A DNA stretch of 64,000 bases, taken from contig CABYNS010000001.1 in assembly GCA_902520335.1 (NCBI GenBank), positions 159,604 through 223,603 of the forward strand, written 5' to 3'. Positions within the stretch are counted from its first letter, which is position 1, and every line of letters begins with the position of its first letter. The notes beneath the pieces are model-generated. The model did no database searches. It had not been told where the DNA came from and saw only the letters and a list, made by a program, of their open reading frames with translations. The translations under genes were made by a program, and so were the position numbers. Shown here in pieces: positions 14,440 through 24,115 of this stretch. The stretch is from an uncultured Pelagibacteraceae bacterium (GTDB taxonomy: Bacteria; Pseudomonadota; Alphaproteobacteria; Pelagibacterales; Pelagibacteraceae).

Positions 14440-14938
14440 AAATATCTATGATTTTCTTTGCAATTTGTTGTTTTGTAAAATTTTCACAATCTATTTTGTA
14501 TAGTGCTTTAGAATAATTTATAGAACGTTTTTTTATCATTTCTATCAGTTCATTTTTAGTAGAATTAACTGCTAATGGTCTCTTTTTGCTGTTTTTAATC
14601 CTATTAATCAATGTATCGATATTCCAATTAAGCCAAAATGATAAGTGACTTTCAAGAACCTCATTCTTAATTGACCTAGTTATAAATGCTCCTCCACCAA
14701 GTGCGATTACACCTTTTTTACTTTTTAAAATATTAAGAGTTATTTTTTTTTCGATATCTCTAAAAGAGTTCTCTCCTTTTATTTCAAAGATTTTTGATAT
14801 TTTCATTTTTTGATCATTTTCAATTAATTTATCAATATCAAAAAAGTTAAGATTTAGTTTTTTTGAAACTATAGAGCCAATAGAGCTCTTTCCAGAACCC
14901 ATCATCCCGATAAAAACTAAATTTTTCTTCGATTTCAT
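14426..14938 (-). CDS. aroK: Shikimate kinase
   Basis: KNLVFIGMMGSGKSSIGSIVSKKLNLNFFDIDKLIE, GVIALGGGAFI; start trimmed to Met at 14938. Confidence 0.93.
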   Translation of the reverse strand: MKSKKNLVFIGMMGSGKSSIGSIVSKKLNLNFFDIDKLIENDQKMKISKIFEIKGENSFRDIEKKITLNILKSKKGVIALGGGAFITRSIKNEVLESHLSFWLNWNIDTLINRIKNSKKRPLAVNSTKNELIEMIKKRSINYSKALYKIDCENFTKQQIAKKIIDIYEAN

Positions 14939-14995
14939 AAGTTTCTTTATTGAAAAAACACAAATATGTCTTAATTTGAAATTAATTAAATCTAT

Positions 14996-15175
14996 ATGCA
15001 ATTTACTCGAAAAACAAGTTATAGCAAAAGTATAATTAGATTAATAATAAAGTTATTTGTAATCGCAATTGTATTAATTGGAATAGTTTTTCTTTTAAAT
15101 AAATTAGATTTCCCAGCACCAAAAAAAACAATTGAAAAAATAATCTCTAATGAAAATTTTAAAATTGTTAAATAA
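14996..15175 (+). CDS. Small single-TM protein, 59 aa (not in supplied ORF track)
   Basis: ATG...TAA encoding MQFTRKTSYSKSIIRLIIKLFVIAIVLIGIVFLLNKLDFPAPKKTIEKIISNENFKIVK; overlaps the next CDS start by 26 nt. Confidence 0.6.
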   Translation: MQFTRKTSYSKSIIRLIIKLFVIAIVLIGIVFLLNKLDFPAPKKTIEKIISNENFKIVK

Positions 15176-16922
15176 AACTTATTTATCAATTCTAATTATT
15201 TTTTTCTTTTCAATAGTTAATTCTTCTTCACAAGAGGAACCTGTGGATATATGGAATATTGATGAAAAGCAAATTCAAGAAAATTCTGAAAATAAGGAAT
15301 TAATTTCAATTTCAGAAAGTGAACTTGAAACTGAAAAAATTGATGTTTTTAATATGCAAACTAAAGATAGATCTGATTCAATCAAAGTTGATGAAACTTT
15401 AAATTCGAAAGAAATTAAAATAATAGGTCTCTACGATCCTGAAGATTTTGGATTAAAAATTGATATGTGGTCAAATTCTAATGGTGATCAATTAAAATAC
15501 CTTTTCTCTAATTTAGCTAGAATAAACCTATCACGAGATGCTTCAGAACTTATGAATATTGTTTTATTAACTAATGCTTATTATCCCAAAAAAAATATTA
15601 GTGAAAAAGATTTTTTAAAAATCAAATCAGATTGGTTGATAAAACATAATAATTTAGAGCTGATAGAGGAGTATTTAATCAAGAATGATATTTTAAACTT
15701 ACACCCTAAACTAAGTAAATATCTAGTTGATAAGTATTTATCTGAGTCTAAGCTTAATAAAGCTTGTAAAATCTTTTTAAATAATTCAGAACCAATAAAA
15801 AATGATTATTTGTCAAAGTTTAATATCTATTGTTTGATAAACAATGGAAAAAAAGATGAAGCGCAATTAATTTTTGATTTAAAAAAAGAATTAGGTTTTA
15901 ATGATCAATATTTTGAAAATAAATTAAATCATCTTTTTGGATATACAAATGAAATTGATAAAACTATTTCTGAAAAAAGTATCCTAGAGTTTCATTTGGC
16001 CCATAAAACAGACCCAGAATTTTCCTTTGAACCAAAAGAAAATACTAATCCACTAATATGGAAATATTTAGCTACTTCAAATTTATTATACCAGACTAAT
16101 GAAATTGACTTGGATGAATTAGAAAAAATTGAACTAATTGAGTATGCCACACACAACAAGAATTATCTTGAAGATGATTTATTTCAAATTTATAAAAGAT
16201 TTCAGTTTACGATTGATCAATTTTTGAATGTTAAAACAGTATTCAAATCCTTAAACAATATTGAGAGTAGGGCACTTTTATACCAAACTGTATTACTAGA
16301 ATCTGACATAAATAGAAAAATAGAGTTAATGAAACTTTTAAAAGAAGTATTCATCAAGGATAAAATTGGTAATGCTTTTGAAGAAAAACTAAAAGATCTG
16401 TTACAAGATATTGAATTAGATCAAATTTCATCAAAGCATACTAGTTTTTATTTAGAAAATATTAATACTGATGAAAAAAAACAGAATAAAATAAAGTATA
16501 ATGATGATATTTTGCATCAATCAAAACTTATAAAATATTTTAATGGAGATTATAATCAGACAAAAATAGAAAAAGATCTCAACAATTTTCTTAAAAAAAT
16601 AAAAAAGGATAAAAAGTATTCAATTTCAAAAAAGGATATCATTTTAATCGAGTCATTAAAATCAGATGGAATTAAAATTGATAAAAAATATGACAATTTA
16701 TACAAAATTCAAGACTCTGAAATGCCAACAGATATTCAAGTTATGATCAATAATAATGAGTCAGCTTCAACAATTCTCAGAATTATAGAGGTTATCGGTC
16801 AAGATGAGCTGAGTACTTTAGATGAGGATACCCTATTTTTTATAATAAGTGCACTTAATCAATTAAACATAGACACTTTACGAAATAAAATTCTATTAAA
16901 AGTTCTTCCTTTAAAAGTTTAA
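15150..16922 (+). CDS. Hypothetical exported protein with signal peptide, predominantly helical
   Basis: Long ORF; N-terminus MKILKLLNKTYLSILIIFFFSIVNSSSQ reads as a signal peptide; no family recognised. Confidence 0.75.
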   Translation: MKILKLLNKTYLSILIIFFFSIVNSSSQEEPVDIWNIDEKQIQENSENKELISISESELETEKIDVFNMQTKDRSDSIKVDETLNSKEIKIIGLYDPEDFGLKIDMWSNSNGDQLKYLFSNLARINLSRDASELMNIVLLTNAYYPKKNISEKDFLKIKSDWLIKHNNLELIEEYLIKNDILNLHPKLSKYLVDKYLSESKLNKACKIFLNNSEPIKNDYLSKFNIYCLINNGKKDEAQLIFDLKKELGFNDQYFENKLNHLFGYTNEIDKTISEKSILEFHLAHKTDPEFSFEPKENTNPLIWKYLATSNLLYQTNEIDLDELEKIELIEYATHNKNYLEDDLFQIYKRFQFTIDQFLNVKTVFKSLNNIESRALLYQTVLLESDINRKIELMKLLKEVFIKDKIGNAFEEKLKDLLQDIELDQISSKHTSFYLENINTDEKKQNKIKYNDDILHQSKLIKYFNGDYNQTKIEKDLNNFLKKIKKDKKYSISKKDIILIESLKSDGIKIDKKYDNLYKIQDSEMPTDIQVMINNNESASTILRIIEVIGQDELSTLDEDTLFFIISALNQLNIDTLRNKILLKVLPLKV

Positions 16923-16945
16923 AAATTAGTTTATTTATTTATCTA

Positions 16946-17470
16946 ATGAGCATTAAAGATATAATTACAGTTCCTGATGAAAATTTAAAAAAAATCTCAG
17001 AACCATTAGAAAAAGTTGGCGCTAACGAAAAAAAACTTATTAATGATTTATTTGATACAATGTACGCCTCAAAAGGCATCGGATTAGCTGCAGTACAAAT
17101 AGGTATCCTGAAAAGAATTTTAGTAATTGATATATCTACTAAAGATGAAAAGAGGGAGCCTCTAAGTTTCATAAATCCTGTCATTAAAAAAGTTAGTAAT
17201 GAAACCTCAATCTATGAAGAGGGTTGTTTATCAATTCCAGATACATTTATAGAAATTGAAAGGCCAAAAATTTGTGAAGTGGAGTATATTGATATAAATG
17301 GAGAAAAAAAAAATTTAAAATGTGATGGTCTTTTATCAACCTGTTTACAACATGAAATAAATCATTTAGATGGAAAGTTAATAATTGACCACTTATCAAA
17401 ATTAAAAAGAGACATCATCATTAAAAAAATTTCAAAAACAAAAAAAAATCCTGACAGAATATTAGTTTAG
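16946..17470 (+). CDS. def: Peptide deformylase
   Basis: GIGLAAVQIG, EEGCLSIP, QHEINHLDGKL. Confidence 0.96.
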   Translation: MSIKDIITVPDENLKKISEPLEKVGANEKKLINDLFDTMYASKGIGLAAVQIGILKRILVIDISTKDEKREPLSFINPVIKKVSNETSIYEEGCLSIPDTFIEIERPKICEVEYIDINGEKKNLKCDGLLSTCLQHEINHLDGKLIIDHLSKLKRDIIIKKISKTKKNPDRILV

Positions 17471-17472
17471 AA

Positions 17473-18405
17473 ATGCCTAAAAAAATTATCTTTATGGGTA
17501 CTCCCATGTTTGCAGTTCCAATATTGAAATCTCTATATCAAAATGGTTTTCCAATAAATTTGGTTTATACACAACCACCTCAAAAATCTCACCGAGGTCA
17601 GAGGATAAATAAATCACCAGTTCAAGGTATATCGGAAACTTTAAATATAGAATTCAGATCTCCACAAAACTTGAAAAACAACACAGAGGAATATGATTTT
17701 TTAAAAAAAATGGATGCTGATCTTGCAATTGTTGTAGCCTACGGACAAATAATTCCTAAAGAATTTTTAAGTTTAACAAAAAAAGGTTTTATAAATATTC
17801 ATGCATCTTTACTTCCAAAATGGAGGGGTGCCGCACCCATTCAGAGAGCTATTATGAATTTAGACACAGAAACAGGGATCAGTATAATGAAGATTAATGA
17901 AGAATTAGATAGTGGACCTGTAAGTAATACTTACAAAATAAAACTTGACCAAAGTCTCAATGCAAAAGAGGTCTCAGAAAAACTCGCTCTAATAGCAGCA
18001 GATAAAATTTTAGATGTTGTAGATGAAATTTTTGAGGGTAAATCAAATTTTGTTGATCAAGATAATTCTAAAGCCACTTATGCAAAAAAAATTACTAAAA
18101 ATGAGGGACAAATAGACTGGGAAAGTGATGCTTTAAAAATAATTGGAAAAATTAATGGTTTATACCCCTCCCCAGGAGCTTTTTTCAATTTTAATGGCCA
18201 AAGATATAAAATTTTAAAAGCAGAAATCGGAAACGGGACTGGTAAAAATGGTGAGGTTATTTCAGACGATCTTGAAATAGCGTGTGGAGGTGAAAAATCT
18301 ATTAAAGTTTTTGAAATACAGAGAGAGGGAAAAAAGGTTCAAAAAATAGGAGAGTTTATGCTCGGATCCCAAATCAGAAAAGGCTCAATCATATCTAATG
18401 TTTAG
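17473..18405 (+). CDS. fmt: Methionyl-tRNA formyltransferase
   Basis: IIFMGTPMFAVPIL, NIHASLLPKWRGAAPIQRAI. Confidence 0.96.
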   Translation: MPKKIIFMGTPMFAVPILKSLYQNGFPINLVYTQPPQKSHRGQRINKSPVQGISETLNIEFRSPQNLKNNTEEYDFLKKMDADLAIVVAYGQIIPKEFLSLTKKGFINIHASLLPKWRGAAPIQRAIMNLDTETGISIMKINEELDSGPVSNTYKIKLDQSLNAKEVSEKLALIAADKILDVVDEIFEGKSNFVDQDNSKATYAKKITKNEGQIDWESDALKIIGKINGLYPSPGAFFNFNGQRYKILKAEIGNGTGKNGEVISDDLEIACGGEKSIKVFEIQREGKKVQKIGEFMLGSQIRKGSIISNV

Positions 18406-19138
18406 ATATCAAATATTGATAGAATATGTAGGTACCGATTTTAGAGGTTGGCAAGTTCAGACAAAAGGTAAAACTATACAAGGTCTTATTCAAGAGAGAA
18501 TTTCTAAATTATTAAAAGAAAAAACTATTTTATTTGGTGCTGGAAGACTAGATAAAGGAGTACATGCGCTTGAACAATCTGCTCATTTTGAGTGTAAAAA
18601 AAAAATTGAAAATTTGAATAAATTTACCAAATCTTTAAATCATTTTTTAAACAAGGAAATGATTACAATTATTAAAATTAAAAAAAGAGGTAAAGATTTT
18701 CACGCAAGATTTTCTGCAAGAATGAGAATATACAAATATATAATAATTAATCGTTTAAGTAGACCTGTAATAGATAAAAATAGAGGATGGCACATTATTA
18801 ATAAACTCGATTTAGAAATAATGAAAAAAGCTTCAAAAAAATTAGTTGGTACCAAGGATTTTTCTACTTTTAGAGCTTCTAGTTGTAGAGCCAAAAGTCC
18901 AATTAAAACTATGAAATCAGTTAAAATAAAATCTAGAAATGATAAAATAGAAATAGAATTTCAATCTCAATCTTTTCTACAACAACAAGTAAGATCAATG
19001 GTTGGTTGTTTAAAATATGTAGGTGAAAAAAAATGGACTTTAAAAAAATTCAATTTTGTTATGAACTCAAAAAAAAGGATTTTGTGTGCACCCCCAGCAC
19101 CACCTGAAGGACTTTATTTAGCAAGAGTTATTTATTAA
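18398..19138 (+). CDS. truA: tRNA pseudouridine synthase A
   Basis: EYVGTDFRGWQVQ, GAGRLDKGVHAL, FLQQQVRSMVG, APPEGLYL. Confidence 0.95.
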   Translation: MFRYQILIEYVGTDFRGWQVQTKGKTIQGLIQERISKLLKEKTILFGAGRLDKGVHALEQSAHFECKKKIENLNKFTKSLNHFLNKEMITIIKIKKRGKDFHARFSARMRIYKYIIINRLSRPVIDKNRGWHIINKLDLEIMKKASKKLVGTKDFSTFRASSCRAKSPIKTMKSVKIKSRNDKIEIEFQSQSFLQQQVRSMVGCLKYVGEKKWTLKKFNFVMNSKKRILCAPPAPPEGLYLARVIY

Positions 19139-19609
19139 TTTTTTCCTGTTACTCATTGCAAACTTTTTATTTATTCTCCATCTAGACTCTGCTCTTACAA
19201 TATAACCACAGCAATTTTTTGAACCACATTTGCAAGGAAATTGTTTATAATCTTTATCATAACCAAATCCATAATCACACGTAAACTCTTCTCCTTTTTT
19301 AATATCACGAATTGCAGTAATCCATACTTTTAGACCTTTGCCATTATAATCACAGTTATTATTACAACTATGGTTTATTAGACCTGCGATATTCCATGGA
19401 AAATCTCCATCGAGAGTATATTTTTTATTTAATGTGAATAAGTAAATAGGTTTTTTATTATCAAACTTAGTTGACTCATCTACCTCTTTATTTGTAATAA
19501 TTTTGCCAACGTAATTTATTATTTTTGTTCCCTCTTTAATATCACGCACAGCATAAAGACCTCGTCCTTTCTTATCAATTTTAGATCTTTTAATTCTATA
19601 AAGTTTCAT
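19118..19609 (-). CDS. SET domain protein (putative lysine methyltransferase) with post-SET cysteines
   Basis: GRGLYAVRDIKEGTKIINYVGK, GLINHSCNNNCDY, GEEFTCDYGF, CKCGSKNCCGYIV. Confidence 0.88.
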   Translation of the reverse strand: MKLYRIKRSKIDKKGRGLYAVRDIKEGTKIINYVGKIITNKEVDESTKFDNKKPIYLFTLNKKYTLDGDFPWNIAGLINHSCNNNCDYNGKGLKVWITAIRDIKKGEEFTCDYGFGYDKDYKQFPCKCGSKNCCGYIVRAESRWRINKKFAMSNRKKLINNSC

Positions 19610-19639
19610 GTGAGAGATTTATTATTTACTTAGTTTAAA

Positions 19640-20563
19640 TCAATTGAATTCTATAAGTGCGTTAACATGTTCATTAGCACTTTCAGATAACGCATTTAAA
19701 TCATAACCACCTTCAAGAATAGAAATAGCTTTCCCTTTGGTAAACTCGTTGGTAGCAGCTAAAGTTCTTCTGGTAATTTCGTAGAAATCTTTTGATTTTA
19801 ATTTAAATTGAGCCAAAGGATCATCTTCATGAGCATCAAAACCTGCTGAAAATATAAGAAAATCAGGTTTATAATTGACTAATCTATCTAAAACTCTATC
19901 GAATGCATTAAAGTATTCTTCAGAGTTTGTACCTGCCGGTAAAGGTATATTTAAAGAATTATTAAAGTCACCCTTATCTTTGTCTGTACCTCCTCCGGGA
20001 TAAAAAGGATACTGATGTGTTGATATATATAACGATTTTTTGTTATTACGCATGACATCATAATTTCCATTTCCCCAATGCACATCGAAATCTACACATG
20101 CTACTCTCTTATATTTATAATTTTTAATCAAATAATTAGTGGCTACCCCAGCATTTGATATACAACAAAATCCCATTGCCTTATCCTTTTCTGCATGATG
20201 TCCAGGAGGTCTTGCAAGACAAAATGCGTTCTTAAACTCTTTATTTTCAATTCCATCTATTGCCCTAATTGTCGAACCAGCAGCTTCAAATATTGCCTTT
20301 TTACTGTCTGGTGATATGACGGTATCGCCATCTAAAAACTTTAGACCTTGTTGAGGAAAGGAATTATTTAAGTTACGAATATATTCTTTTGAGTGCGTCA
20401 TTGCCAATACATCATCAGGCACACTACTTGGTTTTTCCCAAATCAGATCTCTTCTTTTTTTTAATTTTTCTTTTATTGCAATTACTCTTTTAGGCTGCTC
20501 AGGATGGCCGTTACCAGTGTTATGTTTTTCATAAGAATCAGAATTTATAATCGCTGTACTCAT
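19640..20563 (-). CDS. Histone deacetylase family (AcuC-like) deacetylase
   Basis: NTGNGHPEQPKR, ARPPGHHAEKDKAMGFCCISNAGVA, VDFDVHWGNGN, FSAGFDAHEDDPL, LEGGYDLNAL. Confidence 0.92.
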   Translation of the reverse strand: MSTAIINSDSYEKHNTGNGHPEQPKRVIAIKEKLKKRRDLIWEKPSSVPDDVLAMTHSKEYIRNLNNSFPQQGLKFLDGDTVISPDSKKAIFEAAGSTIRAIDGIENKEFKNAFCLARPPGHHAEKDKAMGFCCISNAGVATNYLIKNYKYKRVACVDFDVHWGNGNYDVMRNNKKSLYISTHQYPFYPGGGTDKDKGDFNNSLNIPLPAGTNSEEYFNAFDRVLDRLVNYKPDFLIFSAGFDAHEDDPLAQFKLKSKDFYEITRRTLAATNEFTKGKAISILEGGYDLNALSESANEHVNALIEFN

Positions 20564-21717
20564 TTGAAATAATTTTTTAAAATGCTTTCATAAATTTTAG
20601 TTAGATTTTTTAAATCTTTTAAAGATACAGCCTCATCTACTTTGTGCATAGTTTTTCCAACTAAACCAAATTCAAGACCAGGACATATTGTTCTTATAAA
20701 TCGCAAGTCTGAAGTTCCACCTGTTGTAGATAATTTTGGTTTCAACTTAGTTATCTTTTTAACTATATTTTGTATCATAAATGTAGTTTTATTAGGCTTT
20801 GTTAAAAAAGCTTCACCAGAAACTCTGTAGTCAATTTTAAATTTTGATTTATGTTTTTTAGATATTCTTTTAAAAATTTTGTTGAGCACTTTTTTGAGAG
20901 AATTAGAGGAATGTTTGTTGTTAAATCTTATATTAAATGTTGCTTCAGCTGTTGCTGGAATAACATTATCTGCAGTATTACTTATATTAATCTTAGTTAC
21001 TTCCAAGTTTGTAGGCTGAAAGTCTTTAGTCCCTTTATCAAACTTAATTTCTTTTAATTCCTTTAAAATATCAACAATTATGGTTGAGGGATTATTTGCT
21101 CTAGAAGGATATGCAACATGACCTTGATGACCAATTATAGTCAATTTCCCAGTCAAACTTCCTCTACGTCCAATTTTAATCATCTCACCTAATTTATTTG
21201 GATTAGTTGGTTCACCAACAAGACAAAAATTTATCTTTTCTTTTCTTTTTTTTAAATATCCTACAACTTTTTTAGTACCATTTATTGCTTCACCCTCTTC
21301 ATCTCCAGTGATTAATAAACTAATTGATCCATTAAATCTTTTATTTTTTAGTAAAAAAGTGCTTACAGCAGAAACAAAAGCTGCAACAGAACTTTTCATA
21401 TCATTTGCACCTCTTCCAATTAAATGACCTCGCTTGATAGACGGTCTGAATGGATTAGTTGTCCAGTCTTTTATGTTTCCTGGAGGCACAACATCTAGGT
21501 GACCTGCATAACAGAAGTTTGGACTTTTACTTCCGAACCTTGCATATAAATTTTTAACAGGCTTAAAGCCCCTTTCTTTAAATTCAAGTATTCTTGTTTT
21601 GAAACCAAGTCTTTTCAATTTTTTTTCTAAAAATTTCATCACTCCAGCATCTACAGGAGTAATTGAAGGAAATCTAATTAGCTCTTTAGCTAATTGTAAC
21701 TCGTTTAAAGTTTTCAT
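20560..21717 (-). CDS. dapE: Succinyl-diaminopimelate desuccinylase
   Basis: AGHLDVVPPGNIKDWTTNPF, GRGANDMKSSVAAFV, TGDEEGEAINGTKKV, STTGGTSDLRFI. Confidence 0.94.
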   Translation of the reverse strand: MKTLNELQLAKELIRFPSITPVDAGVMKFLEKKLKRLGFKTRILEFKERGFKPVKNLYARFGSKSPNFCYAGHLDVVPPGNIKDWTTNPFRPSIKRGHLIGRGANDMKSSVAAFVSAVSTFLLKNKRFNGSISLLITGDEEGEAINGTKKVVGYLKKRKEKINFCLVGEPTNPNKLGEMIKIGRRGSLTGKLTIIGHQGHVAYPSRANNPSTIIVDILKELKEIKFDKGTKDFQPTNLEVTKINISNTADNVIPATAEATFNIRFNNKHSSNSLKKVLNKIFKRISKKHKSKFKIDYRVSGEAFLTKPNKTTFMIQNIVKKITKLKPKLSTTGGTSDLRFIRTICPGLEFGLVGKTMHKVDEAVSLKDLKNLTKIYESILKNYFK

Positions 21718-21718
21718 T

Positions 21719-22546
21719 TTAGTCTCGCAAAAGGTCGTTTATAGAAGTTTTTGACCTTGTTTTTTCATCTACCTGCTTAATTATTACAGCACAGTACAAC
21801 GATGGTGCAGCCGAATTATTTTTGTCTGGCAAAGAACCTGGAACAACAACTGAGTACGGTGGAATTTTACCATAAGTGATATTTCCGGTTTTTCGATCGA
21901 CTATTTTAGTGGATTGACCTATATACATACCCATACTTAAAACTGAACCTTCCCCAACAATCACTCCCTCAACAACTTCTGACATAGCTCCAAGGAAAAC
22001 ATTATCCTCGATTATGGTAGGTAAAGCTTGTGCAGGTTCTAAAACTCCACCAACTCCTGATCCTGCTGAGATATGGCAATTTTTTCCGATTTGGCAACAG
22101 CTACCTGCTCTTGCAAATGTATCTATCATTGTTCCTTCGTCAATATAAGCTCCAATATTCACATAGCACGGCATTAAAACAGCATTTTTTCCAACAAATG
22201 ATCCTTTTCTAACTGGAGAATTAGGAACCATTCTAAAGCCAGCTCTTTCATGATCTTCTTTCGACCAACCCGCAGTTTTACCTTTTAATAAGTGAGATTT
22301 ATCATACCAACTACTGTAAGGACCATTTAAGTTTTCCATTGGATAAATTCTAAAACTTAGCATAATTGCTTTTTTTAGGTGTTGATGAGTTACCCATTCT
22401 CCATTTATTTTTTCAGCAACTCTTGATTTACCATTATCCAAGTCATTTATTACTTGATTGATTGCATCCTTTAAAGACTGATCAGAATTTGGATTTACTT
22501 GATCTTTGTTTTCCCAAGCATCATTTATAATTTTTTCTATAGACAT
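21719..22546 (-). CDS. dapD: Tetrahydrodipicolinate N-succinyltransferase
   Basis: Left-handed beta-helix repeats; GAYIDEGTMIDTFARAGSCCQIGKNCHISAGSGVGGVLEP. Confidence 0.95.
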   Translation of the reverse strand: MSIEKIINDAWENKDQVNPNSDQSLKDAINQVINDLDNGKSRVAEKINGEWVTHQHLKKAIMLSFRIYPMENLNGPYSSWYDKSHLLKGKTAGWSKEDHERAGFRMVPNSPVRKGSFVGKNAVLMPCYVNIGAYIDEGTMIDTFARAGSCCQIGKNCHISAGSGVGGVLEPAQALPTIIEDNVFLGAMSEVVEGVIVGEGSVLSMGMYIGQSTKIVDRKTGNITYGKIPPYSVVVPGSLPDKNNSAAPSLYCAVIIKQVDEKTRSKTSINDLLRD

Positions 22547-22549
22547 AAT

Positions 22550-23242
22550 TTAGTGACTTTTTAATAACCTTATTTCCTTAAGAAATAAAGACAGATTTTC
22601 AATTTTATGAGAAATATAATCTTTATCAGAATCCATCTTACCAAAATGTTCATCATTAATTAACCAAACGGTTGCACATCCTCTTTCATAACCAATACTC
22701 AGGTTTTTTGCGATATCTTCTATATAAATGGTTTCTTTTGGATTTAATCCAAATTTTTTAACCATTAAATCAAAAGTTTTAGCCTCAGGTTTTGGCACAT
22801 ATCCGGCATCTTTAATATCAAAAATTTTATCTCTTCCAAAGAGATCATATACTCCTAGATGGGATAAAATATTTTTAGCATGTTCGGCGCTCCCATTTGT
22901 AAAAATAAATTTTTCCATATCTAATTTTTCAAGCTCGTTTCTCATAATCTTATCCTCTTTCATAAATGAAAGATCTATTGTGTGGACATATTTTAGAAAT
23001 TCTTCAGGGGGTATATCATGATGTATCATTAAACCATTTAAACTAGTATTGTATTTATAAAAATAATCAGTCTGTAATTTTTTTGCTTCTTCCATATCTA
23101 TTTTTAGTCTCTCAGATATGAACTTCGTCATTTTTTGTGATACTTGGCCAAACACTTTTTCTAAAGAGTAGTTATTGTGTTTACCATAACAAACTCCATC
23201 AAGATCCAACAGAAGATATTTCATCTCTTTAAAATTTTTCAT
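22550..23242 (-). CDS. HAD-family pyrimidine 5'-nucleotidase-like hydrolase
   Basis: YLLLDLDGVCYG, FIFTNGSAEHAKNIL, YIEDIAKNL; Rossmannoid HAD motifs. Confidence 0.8.
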   Translation of the reverse strand: MKNFKEMKYLLLDLDGVCYGKHNNYSLEKVFGQVSQKMTKFISERLKIDMEEAKKLQTDYFYKYNTSLNGLMIHHDIPPEEFLKYVHTIDLSFMKEDKIMRNELEKLDMEKFIFTNGSAEHAKNILSHLGVYDLFGRDKIFDIKDAGYVPKPEAKTFDLMVKKFGLNPKETIYIEDIAKNLSIGYERGCATVWLINDEHFGKMDSDKDYISHKIENLSLFLKEIRLLKSH

Positions 23243-24087
23243 TTTCTAATCAAAGTTCCAGAGCCCTTGTCGGAAAAAATTTCAAATAATATAGAGTGTT
23301 GTTTTCTACCATCAATTATTCCAACTGCTGTTACTCCATTATTCACAGCATCCAAACAAGTATTAATTTTAGGTATCATACCTTCGGTAATTGTATTATC
23401 CTCAATCATTTTCAAAATTTCCGATGAAGAGATTTCGTTAACTAGTTTTTTGCCTTTATCTAAAACTCCCTCGACATTAGTCATTAATAGCAATCTTCTA
23501 GATTTTAATGACTTTGCAATTGCACCTGCAGCTGTATCTCCGTTGATATTATATGGATGATTGTCATTTCCCAAACCTAATGGTGAAATTATTGGGACTT
23601 GTTTTTTATTAAGAATTTTCTCAATTAAATTGTTATTAATTTCATTAGGTATCCCCACAAAACCAAGCTCTTTAGACTCTGGAGTTACTTTAATGATATT
23701 ATTTTTTTTTGTATGGATTGAAATAGCATCAGTTCCAAATTTTCTCAAAGAGTCAACAATATCATTATTAAAATCAATTAAAACTGACTCAACAATGTTT
23801 ATAATTTTTTTATCAGTCACCCTTAAACCTCTAATAAATTTTGATTGAATATTTGATTTGTCTAGTTCTCTTTTTATTCTTGGACCTCCTCCATGAACAA
23901 CTGTAAAAGAAATGCCTAATTTATCTAGTATATTTATATCTGTTATAAAATTATCAAAGATTTTTCTGTCTATAAAAACATTTCCTCCATATTTTATTAC
24001 GATGAGATCATTTTTATATTTTTCTATGTATTTTGAAACCTCAGTTATTGGTGGTCCATCTTTGGGAAGTATTTTTTTTAAATCCAT
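23239..24087 (-). CDS. argB: Acetylglutamate kinase
   Basis: VIKYGGNVF, VVHGGGPRIKREL, NINGDTAAGAIAKSL, GGTVAVGIIDG-like C-terminus. Confidence 0.93.
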   Translation of the reverse strand: MDLKKILPKDGPPITEVSKYIEKYKNDLIVIKYGGNVFIDRKIFDNFITDINILDKLGISFTVVHGGGPRIKRELDKSNIQSKFIRGLRVTDKKIINIVESVLIDFNNDIVDSLRKFGTDAISIHTKKNNIIKVTPESKELGFVGIPNEINNNLIEKILNKKQVPIISPLGLGNDNHPYNINGDTAAGAIAKSLKSRRLLLMTNVEGVLDKGKKLVNEISSSEILKMIEDNTITEGMIPKINTCLDAVNNGVTAVGIIDGRKQHSILFEIFSDKGSGTLIRK

Positions 24088-24115
24088 TATTTATTGTCGT
24101 ATGATAATTAATTTT

